64,000 bases of DNA, from the NCBI GenBank assembly GCA_020632995.1, contig JACKEN010000001.1, positions 2,178,461-2,242,460 of the forward strand, written 5' to 3'. How positions within the stretch are numbered: the first letter of the stretch is position 1; each line of letters opens with the position of its first letter. The notes beneath the pieces were generated by a model, which was not told the origin of the DNA, made no database searches, and saw only the letters and a program-made list of their open reading frames with translations. Below, one piece after another: positions 1 through 9,133 of this stretch. The stretch comes from Deltaproteobacteria bacterium. GTDB taxonomy: Bacteria > Myxococcota > Kuafuiibacteriia > Kuafuiibacteriales > Kuafuiibacteriaceae. The position numbers and the translations under genes were made by a program.

Positions 1-12
1 CCCGGGACGGGC

Positions 13-750
13 TCAGTCGACGTGGGCCGACAGGTGCGGCGGCCGCGGGCGGTGCAGGCTCACTTGCTCCAGGGCCGACAGGCGCGGGTTCGGGGCCACC
101 GCCAACGTGAAGCCGCCTTCGGCGTGCTCGGCCAGGAAGCGCTCCATGTCGCGCCGCCGCACGGTGTGCACCGCGGCGTCGTCGGGGTCGTGCACCGAGA
201 AGCCCTCGGGGGTCAGGCCGTAGACCAGCACGTAGTGGCCCTCCCGCTGGCTGGGGTCCTCGTGGGGCGGCATCACGTAGTACTCGCCGTTCGCGATGAC
301 GAAGTGGCCGGCCTCCAAGGCGGTGGTCATCGCGCGCAGCCCCGCCCCCGGGGTGATGGTGAGCCGGCACCCGAGGGCGGAGGCGATCGCGCCCATGCCC
401 TCGAGGGTGGTGCCCACGTCCAGGTTGGTGCCGCCGATGGCCCCGAAGTGCTCCACCAGGGCGGCCTCGCTCAGCTCCCGGCGGTAGCCGAGGACCCGGG
501 CGATCATCGCGAAGGTGGTGGGCCCGCAGCTCGCGCTGCCGTCGAACCCGGGGGCGGCGCCGGACGGATGCTCCTGGTGGATGAACGGCGGCCGGTGGTG
601 AGGGAGCCGGCGCGGGTGCAGGGTGGCCGGGCGGGTCCACGGGGTGCCGTGGGGCTCCGGGGCCGGGCGTTCGGGCCGCGCCACCGCGGGGGTCGCCGCC
701 GGGCTGGAGGCCAGGCGGGCCGCGGGGGTGAGGACGCCGAGCCGCTGCAT
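13..750 (-). CDS. C39-family (papain-like) cysteine peptidase domain protein
   Basis: The 245-residue protein has a low-complexity Pro/Arg/Ala-rich N-terminal stretch (about residues 10-60) followed by a compact domain of the C39_2 type. The catalytic set is visible: Cys75 in GSASCGPTTFAM, His172 in GHYVLVYGL and Asp188 in SVHDPD. C39-like domains cleave leader peptides or act as stand-alone thiol proteases. No ABC transporter is fused or adjacent, so a free-standing protease or peptidase-like binding protein is likelier than a bacteriocin exporter. No clear signal peptide is seen. It is divergent from the flavoenzyme gene at 851. The family assignment is from motifs; the substrate is unknown. 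Confidence 0.75.
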   Translation of the reverse strand: MQRLGVLTPAARLASSPAATPAVARPERPAPEPHGTPWTRPATLHPRRLPHHRPPFIHQEHPSGAAPGFDGSASCGPTTFAMIARVLGYRRELSEAALVEHFGAIGGTNLDVGTTLEGMGAIASALGCRLTITPGAGLRAMTTALEAGHFVIANGEYYVMPPHEDPSQREGHYVLVYGLTPEGFSVHDPDDAAVHTVRRRDMERFLAEHAEGGFTLAVAPNPRLSALEQVSLHRPRPPHLSAHVD

Positions 751-850
751 CCGGGTGTTATCGGGGACGGGGGGCCCTCCGGGCCTCGGTCAGGTGGCGG
801 ATTTTGGCCTACATGTGCGGTACCGGGCGGACGGGGTTAGGGTAGCCACG

Positions 851-2440
851 ATGCGGGAGCGGAGCTTCTGGGGCTGGGGGTACGCGGATCGCTACCCGGA
901 CGCGGCGGGGCGGGACAACGTGGCCCAGCTGGTGGAGGCCACCCTGGGCTTCGCGCCCACCGCCCGGCTGGACGCGCCGAGCCTCGACGCGGTGGCGCTC
1001 CGGGCGCCGCGCTTCGAGGCCCCCGCCGCCCTGGCGGACGTGGTGGATCAGGGCGCGGAGGCGCGGATCCGGCACACCTACGGCCGGGCCTACCGGGACG
1101 TGGTGCGAGGCTTCCACCGGGACTTCGCGGTGGCCCCCGACGCGGTGGCCACCCCCCGGGACGAGGCCGACGTCCGCCGCATCCTCGACTTCGCGGCCGA
1201 CGCGAGGGTCGCGGTGGTGCCCTACGGCGGCGGCAGCAGCGTGGTGGGCGGGGTGGAGTGCGCGGGCGAGGGCCACGCCGGGGTCCTGAGCCTGGACCTC
1301 GGCGCCCTGAACGGGGTGCTGGAGGTCTCGCACATCGATCGCCTGGCCCGGATCCAGGCCGGCGCCCTCGGACCAGCCCTCGAGGCGGGGCTCAAGGCTC
1401 ACGGACTGACGCTGCGCCACTTCCCGCAGTCCTTCGAGCACTCCACCCTGGGGGGCTGGATCGCCACCCGGGCCGGCGGCCACTTCGCCACCCTCTACAC
1501 GCACATCGACGACCTGGTGGCCTCGGTGCGGATGCTGACCCCGGCCGGCCTCTACGCCACCCGCACCCTCCCCGGCTCGGGCGCCGGCCCCAGCCCGGAC
1601 CGCCTGGCCCTCGGCTCCGAAGGCGCCCTCGGGGTGATCACCGAGGCGGTGGTGCGGGTGCGCCCGCGGCCGACCTTTCGGGCGCAGGCCAGCCTGCACT
1701 TCGCCCGCTTCGAGGACGCGGTGGAGGCGGCGCGGGAGATCGCCCAGGCCGGCCTGTATCCTTCGAACTGCAGGTTGCTGGACGCCCGGGAGGCGGCGCT
1801 GAACGCGGTCACCGCCGACGGGTCCTCGGTGCTGATCGTGGCCTTCGAGTCCGCCGATCACCCCCTCGCTCCGTGGCTGGAGCGCGCGGTGGAGCTCGGG
1901 CGGGGGCGCGGCGGCGTGGTGCAAGGGAGCTTGACGTACCGGGAGGGCGAGGCGGCCCGGGGCGAGGGGAGCGCGGAGGCGTGGCGGAGCGCGTTCATCG
2001 ACGCCCCGTACCTGCAGAGCATCCTGGTCGGCCTCGGGATCATGGCCGACACCTTCGAGACCGCGTGCCCGTGGTCCCGCTTCGGCGAGCTCCACGCCGC
2101 GCTCGTGCACGACGTGCGCGACGCGATGAAGCGGGTGGCGGGGCGCGGGACCCTCACCTGCCGCTTCACCCACGTGTACCCGGACGGGCCGGCGCCGTAT
2201 TACACGTTCCTGTGCCCCACCCGGCCGGGGAGCGAGCTGTCGCAGTGGGCGGAGATCAAGGCGGCGGCGAGCGAGGCGCTGTTGAAGCACGGCGCCACCA
2301 TCACCCACCACCACGCGGTGGGGCGCACCCACCGGCCCTGGTACCAGCGCCAGGTGCCGGAGGCCTTCCAGGCCGCGCTGCGGGCCGCGAAGGTTGCGCT
2401 GGATCCGGCGGGGATCCTCAACCCCGGGGTGTTGGTGTAG
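851..2440 (+). CDS. FAD-binding oxidoreductase, alkyldihydroxyacetonephosphate synthase (AGPS)-like
   Basis: This 529-residue protein of the FAD_binding_4/FAD-oxidase C fold carries the FAD pyrophosphate loop VVPYGGGSSVVGG near residues 122-134 and the AGPS-characteristic stretch around FEHSTLGGWIATRAGG. Near the C-terminus it has THHHAVGRTHRPWY (His triplet about 486-488) and ends in LDPAGILNPGVLV, typical of the family. AGPS exchanges the acyl group of acyl-DHAP for a fatty alcohol, the committed step to ether lipids, which some myxobacteria make during development. The start at ATG 851 is chosen because upstream sequence in the same frame does not look like this family. A related flavin oxidase with another substrate remains possible. 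Confidence 0.8.
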   Translation: MRERSFWGWGYADRYPDAAGRDNVAQLVEATLGFAPTARLDAPSLDAVALRAPRFEAPAALADVVDQGAEARIRHTYGRAYRDVVRGFHRDFAVAPDAVATPRDEADVRRILDFAADARVAVVPYGGGSSVVGGVECAGEGHAGVLSLDLGALNGVLEVSHIDRLARIQAGALGPALEAGLKAHGLTLRHFPQSFEHSTLGGWIATRAGGHFATLYTHIDDLVASVRMLTPAGLYATRTLPGSGAGPSPDRLALGSEGALGVITEAVVRVRPRPTFRAQASLHFARFEDAVEAAREIAQAGLYPSNCRLLDAREAALNAVTADGSSVLIVAFESADHPLAPWLERAVELGRGRGGVVQGSLTYREGEAARGEGSAEAWRSAFIDAPYLQSILVGLGIMADTFETACPWSRFGELHAALVHDVRDAMKRVAGRGTLTCRFTHVYPDGPAPYYTFLCPTRPGSELSQWAEIKAAASEALLKHGATITHHHAVGRTHRPWYQRQVPEAFQAALRAAKVALDPAGILNPGVLV

Positions 2441-2446
2441 CGGGCC

Positions 2447-4386
2447 TCACCAGACGTAGTCCGGATCGCCCCACTTCGACAGGCGCCCGCTGCCCTTCGC
2501 TTCCCCCGCCCTCAGCGCCAGGACCTCGTCCCGCGTGATGCGGTAGATGAAGATCGAGTAGTGGAGCTTCTCGTCGGGGCGGCGCCCCTTCAGCCACTCG
2601 TAGCAGCCCGCCGGCGACCAGTCCGGTCGGACCAGCTCCACCACGTGGACCACGAGGACGCCGACCTTCGGCCCGCAGGTCGGCTGGCGCGACTTGATGC
2701 CCCACTTCTCGGGCTTCGGTGAGTAGAACGCGAAGTCGATCAGCGGCAGGTCGTGCTCGCGCTGCCAGACCCCCACCGCGTTCTGGTCCTGCCCCCAGTC
2801 GTCGCCGTGCACGAGGTAGCGCCACCCGCCGTCGGGCCCGCCCGCCGCCGCGTTGAAGAACATCAGGTAGTCGGGGTGCACCCGCAGGCTCTCGACGCAC
2901 CCGAGGAGCAGGAGCGCCACCGCGATCGCCTTCCACCTGCGCCCGAGCTTGCCCACCACCCACACCGTCCACACGTAGGTGAGCGGCAGAGCGGGGAGCA
3001 GGTACTTGATCCCGTTCTGCACGGTGGAGAAGAAGCTCATGTAGACGAAGAACAGGAGCGGGAATGTGAGGAGCAGGCCGGTGATGGCCCAATCCCGAGC
3101 GTGGAAGCGCACCGCCCTGCCCGCCGCGATCAACGTGGCGAGCTGAAAGCCGTGGGGCACCTTGAGCGCCACCGCGACGAAGAAGAAGTACCACCAGCCG
3201 GTGCTGGCGACCTCGCCCAACAGGTAGTTGCTGTGCCCGGTGCGGGCGTGCCCGATCTGCCAGTTCAGCCCCTCGAAGTAGTTCGGGAACGGCAGCGGCA
3301 CCGGCAGCCAGCCGAGCCACTCGGGCGGGGGTGGGCCGTTGTACCGCTCTTGCAGGCTGGTGAGGTCGTGGAACTCGAAGTCGAAGCCGTGCCAGAGCCA
3401 GAGGGTGAAGAAGCCGGTGAGCAACACCAGCGCGAGCTCGAGGCGCCGGCGCCGCAGGAGCCACCGCCGGGCGCGCCCAAAGCGCGACGCGGGGGCCTCA
3501 GCCTCGCGGGCGACCGCGACGCGCTCGGTGGCCAGGCCGAGGAGCGCGATCACCGGGAGGAAGAAGAGCGCGGTCAGCTTCGTCGCGAGGGCGCAGCCGA
3601 GCGCGACCCCCGCCACCACCGCCCACCTGAGCCGCTGGTCCTGGGCTGTCCCCCCTCTCCCCGGCCGGCGGGCCGTCCCACTTCCGGCTGCGCGGCCCGC
3701 TTGCGCGGTCATGGGGTCCGGGCCGGCGGAGCTGTCCCACCCCCTCCGCCGGGCCAGGCCCGCCTGGCTGCGCGCTCCATGGCTTGCGGCGGAGCCATCC
3801 CAATGGGGTGCGCGCCGCTTGCATGGGCCGGCCGGCCCGTGGCCTCGACGAAGGCGAGCACGAGGCTCCCGGCGCAGATCAGGAGGAACACCGTGACCGG
3901 CGCATCGAGGGTGGCCAGGCTCCCGTGCGCGAGCAGGTTGGGGGACGCGGCGTAGACCGCCTGCCCGAGCAGGGCGACCTGCGGTGAGCTCAGGCGCCCC
4001 AGGAAGAAGAAGACGAAGAGCCCGCCGAGCACGGTGAGCACCGCGATGGGGATCCGGGCGACGAACAGGGTCTCCTGGAGCTCCTCGGTCGGCTTGTTCC
4101 ATAGGGTCGAGTCGACGACGTTGTTGCCGTCCAGGCGGCCCGCGTCGTGGTCGTACGCGAGCACCGCGAGCCCGATCAGGTACTTCGCGAGCGGGGGGTG
4201 CTCGAGGTTGATCCGGTGGTTGCCGTTTCGGACCTGGTCCACCCCGGCCGCGATGTAGACCGACTCGTCGACGGTGTTGGCCTTGTTGGCCGCGACGTTC
4301 AAGAGGAGCACGAGCTGCACGACCGCGATGACGAGCGAGAGCGCGAGGACGACCCGAGACGTCGCGTGCTGGGCGCCCGGAGTCAT
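2447..4386 (-). pseudogene. PMT/GT39-type membrane glycosyltransferase, split by an inserted repeat
   Basis: The N-terminal part (ATG at 4386) encodes a first membrane helix followed by NTVDESVYIAAG and NLEHPPLAKYLIG, the acidic and EHPP loops of protein O-mannosyl-transferase-type GT-C enzymes. This frame runs to AFVEATGRP near 3840 and then enters a GC-rich block that stops at 3709. The remainder continues in another frame from RLRWAVVAGVALG near 3637 to the stop at 2447, with further membrane helices and a C-terminal domain. Without the block of roughly 190 bp the two halves would join naturally. As it stands the gene cannot make one protein. Assembly error is less likely because the extra DNA is long and has its own internal repeats. 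Confidence 0.7.
3645..3838. repeat. GC-rich multi-unit repeat inserted in the glycosyltransferase gene
   Basis: This block of about 190 bp interrupts the GT39-like coding sequence. Read on the minus strand it holds three degenerate units that share the order CGCAAGC, then GCGCAGCC (or GCGCACCC), then GGGA followed by GC(T/C)CCGCCG. Unit spacing is roughly 40-75 bp. It has no coding potential of its own and no clear terminal inverted repeat or target duplication. The edges are approximate because they are inferred from where the protein similarity breaks. Confidence 0.5.
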
Positions 4387-4440
4387 GCGGCGGGGACTAG
4401 AGCATCGCCCCACGAGGGAGGCAACCGCTTCGCGCCCGAG

Positions 4441-5244
4441 TCAGAAGCGCGGCGTGGCAGAGATCCCCGCGTCGACCGTGAGGCACACTCCGGTGATGCC
4501 CGACGCCGCCTCCGACAGGAGGAAGAGGCACGCGTCCGCCACCTCGTAGCGCCCCACCAGGCGCCCGAGCGGCGCCTTGGCCTCGTAGCGCGCCACGCCG
4601 TCGGGCCAGAGCTTGGGGAGCTCGGGATAGAACGTCAGCCCTGGCGCCACCGCGTTCACGCGGATGCCGCTCGGCCCGAGCTCCAACGCCGCGGCCTGGG
4701 TGTGCATGGTCACCGCGGCCTTCGCCGCCACGTAGTGGCTGTGCATCGGCGCCGGCGCCGCCCCCTCGATGGACGAGATGTTGACGATCGCGCCCGGCAA
4801 GGCAGCCTGCACCATCCGCTTCGCCGCGGCCTGGGTCATGAGGAACACGCTGGTGAGGTTGGCGTCGACCACCGCCCTGAACTCCGCCTCGGACATGTCG
4901 AGCAGGCCCTGGAGCGGATAGATGCCCGCGTTGTTCACCACCCCGTCGAGCCGCCCGAAGCGCTCGCTCGCTGCGCCTACCAGGGCCTCCGCCCCGGCCT
5001 GGGTGGCCACGTCGGCCCCCACCGCCACCGCCTTTCGGCCCTGGCGCTCCACCTCCGCCACCGTACGCGCCGCGCCCTCGGCATCCTTGTGGTAGCCGAC
5101 CACCACGTCGGCCCCCGACTGGGCGAGCCGCATGGCGACGCCCTGCCCGATGCCGCGGCTCGCGCCGCTCACCACCACCACCTGGCCGGTGAGGTCCAAC
5201 AGGTCCCGCACCGCGCCGCGCTCGGCGTCCATCGGCCCGCTCAT
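4441..5244 (-). CDS. Short-chain dehydrogenase/reductase (SDR)
   Basis: A 267-residue classical SDR. The cofactor motif SGASRGIGQG lies near residue 25, VNNAGIYPLQ in the middle, the catalytic Ser in NISSIEG and the YxxxK pair in HYVAAKAAV. The C-terminal GVCLTVDAGI is typical of 3-oxoacyl-ACP-reductase-like members. It should catalyse NAD(P)-dependent oxidation or reduction of an alcohol/ketone; the substrate cannot be told. Its ATG (5244-5242) overlaps the TGA of the upstream cupin gene by 4 bp, so the two are almost certainly co-translated and may act in one pathway. Confidence 0.88.
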   Translation of the reverse strand: MSGPMDAERGAVRDLLDLTGQVVVVSGASRGIGQGVAMRLAQSGADVVVGYHKDAEGAARTVAEVERQGRKAVAVGADVATQAGAEALVGAASERFGRLDGVVNNAGIYPLQGLLDMSEAEFRAVVDANLTSVFLMTQAAAKRMVQAALPGAIVNISSIEGAAPAPMHSHYVAAKAAVTMHTQAAALELGPSGIRVNAVAPGLTFYPELPKLWPDGVARYEAKAPLGRLVGRYEVADACLFLLSEAASGITGVCLTVDAGISATPRF

Positions 5245-5603
5245 GGGGCGTCCCGGTGCACGGTGTCGGGCGAAAACGCCGGGAGGCACACCGCGATGTA
5301 GTCGGCCCCCTCGGCCTCGGTGGAGTAGCGGATCCACTCCCCGGCGCGACAGAAGACGGCCTGGCCCGCCTTGACGTCCAGGGCCCCGCCCTCGTGCTCC
5401 ACCCGCAAGGTGCCCTGCAACACCACCGTATACTCGTCGAACTCCGGCCGCTGCCCGGGCTCGACCCACCCGGCGGGCGAGGTCATGTGGGCGACGCTGA
5501 CCGCGCCGGTCCCGGAGTTCACCCGACCCACGTACTCCCGGATGATCTTGGGTTTGTTCCCCGCCGCCTCGATGATGGACGGGCCCTGGATGAGCTGTGG
5601 CAT
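5241..5603 (-). CDS. Small cupin-domain protein
   Basis: The 120-residue protein contains one cupin fold: FDEYTVVLQGTLRVEHEGG is the first cupin motif and AGQAVFCRAGEWIRYS the second. Cupins of this size bind a metal or small ligand as enzymes, isomerases or sensors; the metal-binding set here is incomplete (one Glu, few His), so activity is uncertain. The start is set at ATG 5603 because residues upstream in frame do not look cupin-like. It is the first gene of a two-gene operon with the SDR. The 200 bp upstream, shared with the divergent gene at 5804, contains the 10-bp palindrome GTGCATGCAC at 5671-5680, a possible but unproven operator. Confidence 0.75.
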   Translation of the reverse strand: MPQLIQGPSIIEAAGNKPKIIREYVGRVNSGTGAVSVAHMTSPAGWVEPGQRPEFDEYTVVLQGTLRVEHEGGALDVKAGQAVFCRAGEWIRYSTEAEGADYIAVCLPAFSPDTVHRDAP

Positions 5604-5803
5604 GCGCTCGGGGTAGCGCAGAATCGGCCGCGACGCCACGGACCCGAGGAGCGGCCTCGCCTGCGTACATGTGCATGCACACCTGCACACCCGCAGACCC
5701 ACCGCTCCTGATCCCCGCGCCAAACCACGCCCCTCTCAACCTCGGCACGATCCCTGCGTAGGGCTCGGTCGGGGCCCTCTGGACCGGGCCCGAGGAGGAC
5801 CCG

Positions 5804-6364
5804 ATGCTCGAGATCGTCCTGTTGTCCGCGCTGGCCGCCACGACCCCGCTCACCACCGACGCCGCTCCCCCGCGGCCGGGCCCGAGCCTGCGCCTGGTGG
5901 GCGGGGGCGGGTTCACCTTCCTCGGCGAACCCGCCATCCGCCTCGCGCTGGACAGCGAGCTGGCCTGGTTCGGCCCCTGGTTCCTGGGCGCGCGGCTGGA
6001 GGCCGGCCACCGAGGTGCAGAGTTCTTCGGCCCCTACCAGGACCACACCGCGTTGAGCGTGCGCGGCGGGCACGTGGTCCCGCTCGGACCACACTCGTGG
6101 ACGACTTCGGTGAGCCTCGGCCCCGCGCTCACCCAGTGGCGCAGCACCCGCACCGAGCTCTGCCTCGGGCTGTTCGAGCCATGTCCGCCGCCTTCGGCCG
6201 CGAGCCGCGTCCAAGAGGCGGTGACCGTGGCCGCCGCCCTCGAGACCGGCATCGTCCTGCGGTGGGGGTGGCTGGCGCTCTCGGGTGACGTCGGCCTGCT
6301 CTTCGTGGGGCCCGAGCAGGTCACCGTCAACGCCACCCTGGGCGTGGGGTTCACGGTGCCCTGA
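5804..6364 (+). CDS. Putative outer-membrane beta-barrel or secreted protein, hypothetical
   Basis: A 186-residue protein with a short hydrophobic N-terminus ending near TPLTTDAA, consistent with a signal peptide. The mature part alternates polar and hydrophobic residues with many Gly (LRLVGGGGFTFLG, FLGARLEAGHRG, GLLFVGPEQVTVNATLGVGF), as expected for beta-strands of a small barrel. It ends in a hydrophobic strand (VGFTVP). Two Cys flank LGLFEP in a probable disulphide loop. A strong ribosome-binding site (GAGGAGG) precedes ATG 5804. No specific family is recognised. It is monocistronic or weakly linked to the phosphoesterase that follows 59 bp later. Confidence 0.6.
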   Translation: MLEIVLLSALAATTPLTTDAAPPRPGPSLRLVGGGGFTFLGEPAIRLALDSELAWFGPWFLGARLEAGHRGAEFFGPYQDHTALSVRGGHVVPLGPHSWTTSVSLGPALTQWRSTRTELCLGLFEPCPPPSAASRVQEAVTVAAALETGIVLRWGWLALSGDVGLLFVGPEQVTVNATLGVGFTVP

Positions 6365-6423
6365 CCGACCACCCGCGGATCGGCGGATGGCCCGGTGACG
6401 CGCCACGCGGCATGGTCCCGCCG

Positions 6424-8283
6424 ATGAGGTCCCTGCCCCTGCTCCCGGTGGCCCTGTGCCTGGCCAGCGCCCCAGCGCTCGCCGCCCCCAGCGCGGTGAA
6501 GCTCTCGTGGGCGTCGGCCGACGCCGCCACCACCATGGCGATGTCCTGGGTGACGCCCACCGACCTGCCGAGCACGATCGAGTACGGCGTCCAGTCGACG
6601 AGCGAGCACATGCTCACCGGGCCCGCCGCCGCGCTCATCGACGGCATCGGCTGGTTCCACGAGCTCGAGCTCAGCGGCCTGATGCCCAACACCACCTACC
6701 GCTACCGGGTGGGCTCGGCCGGGGACTGGTCGCCCGAGTACACCTTCAAGACCGCCCCCAACGACGGCTGCACCCCGTTCGCGTTCGTGTCGCTCGGCGA
6801 CGCCCGCTCCCAGGACTCCCGCGGCCCGTCCCTGAACTGGTCGAGCATCCACACCGAGGCCGAGGCGGCGGGGGCGGAGTTCTTCCTGAACGGCGGCGAT
6901 CTCGTGCGCGAGGGCAATGACATCGCGCAGTGGGCCCAGTGGCTCCAGGACTCCGAGATGGTGAACCCGCGGCGCCCGATGATGCCGGCGATGGGCAACC
7001 ACGACGACGGCCCCGGCGACGGCAACAGCGCCAACTACAACCGGCTCTTCGTCCTGCCCACCAACCCGGTCACCGGCACCGAGGACTACTACTCCTTCGT
7101 CTACAACAACGTCGTGGTGTTCTCGCTCTCCACCCAGACCTTCGAGGACTGGACGGCGCAGATGCAGTGGCTCACCAACGTGGCGGCCCAGCACCCCGAC
7201 AAGTGGAAGATCGCGTTCTTCCACCACCCGGTCTACACCACCCAGACCGCGCTGTTCGGGATCTCGGTCGGCCACGGCCCGAACGAGAAGGGGCAGAACG
7301 CCTTCTACGCGCCCGCCTTCGACGCGGCGGGCATCGACATCGTGGTGCAGTCGCACAACCACATCTACGAGCGCTTCCTCCCCCTGCGCTTCGACCCCAA
7401 CGATCTCGACAACGGGCAGCAGGTCGCCCAGTACGGCAACGGCCCGGGTGAGGGGCGCCTGTACGTGGTCTCCGGCGGCTCCGGCGCGTTCCTCGACCCG
7501 CTGATCGAGGGGCAGTTCCAGGACTTCGGGGTGGGCTCCACCGTCCGGAGCAAGGACCACCACTTCATCCGCATCGCGGTCGCGGGGAACACGCTGCACT
7601 ACCAGGCGATCCGCACCAACGCGGGCAACACCAGCGGCGGCGGCACCGTCATCGACGACCTGACCCTCGCCCGCCCCGGCCAGGATCCCTGCATCCAGCC
7701 CGGCGACCCCGACATGGACATGGACGGCTACCCGGCGTCCATCGACTGCAACGACCAGGTCTTCGACATCAACCCCGGCGCGACCGAGATCTGCGGCAAC
7801 GCGATCGATGAGAACTGCGACGGCACGGCCGAGCCCTGCCCGCCCCCGCCGGTGGACATGGACGGTGACGGCTCCCCCGCCGGCACCGACTGCGACGACA
7901 CCAACCCGAACCGCTACCCCGAGCACCCCGAGGTCGAGTGCGACGGCATCGACAACGACTGCGACTGCCTCGAGGTCTGCGACGGGGTCGAGACCGACGT
8001 GTGCGCCCCCGCCCCCGACGCGGGCCCGGCCACCGACGCCACCCCCGGCCCGGACGCCGAGGCCCCCGACGCGACCTCCCCTGTCGACGCGGGCCAGAGC
8101 GCCCCCGACGCAGGCCAGCCTGCGGCCGACGCCGGCACCCCGAGCGCCACCGAGGACGCGGGCGCCGCCCCGCCCCCCGCCGCCGACGGCTGCGGCTGCC
8201 GCGACACCACTGGCGGCGCCGGCGGCCTCGCCTGGCTCCTCCCGCTCGGCGCGCTCGCGCTCAGGCGCCGCCTCAGAAGGTGA
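6424..8283 (+). CDS. Secreted metallophosphoesterase (purple acid phosphatase-like) with Ca-binding repeats and MYXO-CTERM tail
   Basis: This 619-residue protein has a signal peptide (LLPVALCLASAPALA), a fibronectin-like purple-acid-phosphatase N-terminal domain (about 25-120), then a calcineurin-like phosphoesterase domain with VSLGDARS, NGGDLVREG, MGNHDDG, FFHHPVY and SHNHIYERF, which supply the dimetal ligands. From about residue 430 there are two MopE-type metal-binding repeats (DMDMDGYPASIDCND; DMDGDGSPAGTDCDD), then an Ala/Pro/Asp spacer, a Cys motif (CGCRD), a hydrophobic helix and a terminal Arg cluster. That tail fits MYXO-CTERM, so the enzyme is probably sorted to the cell surface. 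ATG 6424 gives the best signal peptide; an in-frame ATG lies at 6412. The 3' end overlaps the convergent gene by 11 bp. Confidence 0.85.
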   Translation: MRSLPLLPVALCLASAPALAAPSAVKLSWASADAATTMAMSWVTPTDLPSTIEYGVQSTSEHMLTGPAAALIDGIGWFHELELSGLMPNTTYRYRVGSAGDWSPEYTFKTAPNDGCTPFAFVSLGDARSQDSRGPSLNWSSIHTEAEAAGAEFFLNGGDLVREGNDIAQWAQWLQDSEMVNPRRPMMPAMGNHDDGPGDGNSANYNRLFVLPTNPVTGTEDYYSFVYNNVVVFSLSTQTFEDWTAQMQWLTNVAAQHPDKWKIAFFHHPVYTTQTALFGISVGHGPNEKGQNAFYAPAFDAAGIDIVVQSHNHIYERFLPLRFDPNDLDNGQQVAQYGNGPGEGRLYVVSGGSGAFLDPLIEGQFQDFGVGSTVRSKDHHFIRIAVAGNTLHYQAIRTNAGNTSGGGTVIDDLTLARPGQDPCIQPGDPDMDMDGYPASIDCNDQVFDINPGATEICGNAIDENCDGTAEPCPPPPVDMDGDGSPAGTDCDDTNPNRYPEHPEVECDGIDNDCDCLEVCDGVETDVCAPAPDAGPATDATPGPDAEAPDATSPVDAGQSAPDAGQPAADAGTPSATEDAGAAPPPAADGCGCRDTTGGAGGLAWLLPLGALALRRRLRR

Positions 8284-9079
8284 GACGGAGCTTGTTCTCC
8301 ATCGTGACGTCCAGCTTGCGGACCCCGGTGACCGGCTGGCTGTCGTAGCGCAGGTACACCCCCGCCACCAGCGCGAGCGCCCCGGTCACCGCCACCGAGA
8401 GCTCCGCCTCGTTCAGCACCCGATAGTCCGCGAAGTCCGTCAACCGGGGTTGCACGTACACCGTGTCCACGACGGACACCGCGGGGTCGCTGAGGTACGC
8501 CTTCAAGGACAGGTAGCTCGACCACCGGTGGGCGAGGACCTGCCGCTGATCCGGCCCGTCCTCGGGCACCGCGTTGTCCTCGAACTCGAGCATGTAGGCG
8601 GTGCCGAGGGCCAGCTCGCCCACCTTGCCAAGCGGCACCTCGAGGCGCGCCCCGAGGCCGCCGACGTAGCGTTGCTTGAGCAGGATGAACTCGTTGTACT
8701 GGGCCTGGACGAAGAGCTCCGAGCCCAGCCGCGGGTGCCACATGCGGGTCCACCTGAGGTGCGCGAAGCCGGCGTTCTTGAAGCGGCCGCTCGGCTGGAT
8801 CCCGAGGTCCTGGCTCCCCACGAAGTAGACCAGGTCCAACAGGCGCCCCTTCGTGGCGGTCGACGTGGTGGCCTCGAGCCGCGCCCACCGCACCTGGGCC
8901 GCGCTCACCACCTGGATCAGATCCACGTTGCCGGAGCGGTACGTGAGCGCGAGGTCCACCGCCCCGCCCAGCCCCGGCCGCTCCCAGCTCCGCAGCTTCT
9001 CGGTGTTCACCTGGGCCGCCGCCGGGGCAGCGATCCCCAGCACCACCCCCAGGGCCAGCCCGCACGTCCATCCCTTCAC
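8273..9079 (-). CDS. DUF481-family outer-membrane protein
   Basis: A 268-residue protein with a signal peptide cleaved near GIAAPAAAQ. The rest is rich in amphipathic strands (AVDLALTYRSGNVDLIQ, FVQAQYNEFILL, YVGGLGARLEVPLG, GVYLRYDSQP) and ends in a classic barrel-terminal strand KLRLTF, matching the YdiY/DUF481 family. Members are predicted outer-membrane barrels often linked to salt or acid responses, but no function is established here. The gene converges on and overlaps the phosphoesterase gene by 11 bp, so no terminator lies between them. Confidence 0.75.
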   Translation of the reverse strand: MKGWTCGLALGVVLGIAAPAAAQVNTEKLRSWERPGLGGAVDLALTYRSGNVDLIQVVSAAQVRWARLEATTSTATKGRLLDLVYFVGSQDLGIQPSGRFKNAGFAHLRWTRMWHPRLGSELFVQAQYNEFILLKQRYVGGLGARLEVPLGKVGELALGTAYMLEFEDNAVPEDGPDQRQVLAHRWSSYLSLKAYLSDPAVSVVDTVYVQPRLTDFADYRVLNEAELSVAVTGALALVAGVYLRYDSQPVTGVRKLDVTMENKLRLTF

Positions 9080-9133
9080 GCGGCCGGTGTACCAGCTTCA
9101 CAACGCCCTGCGCGAGGGCTACGGATCCCCGGG

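Noticed and set aside
809..2332. Long open frames antisense to real genes (for example opposite the AGPS-like gene, and many others across the window)
   Set aside because: At this G+C stop codons are rare in the alternative frames. The antisense translations are Arg/Gly/Pro/His-rich without domains, whereas the chosen frames show clear family motifs.
3709..3840. Simple sequencing frameshift in the glycosyltransferase gene
   Set aside because: The two halves are separated by about 190 bp of foreign, internally repeated DNA, not by a one- or two-base slip.
5671..5680. Palindrome GTGCATGCAC between the cupin and barrel genes as an operator
   Set aside because: It is only 10 bp, single copy and no regulator is adjacent; noted in the cupin entry but not called as a feature.
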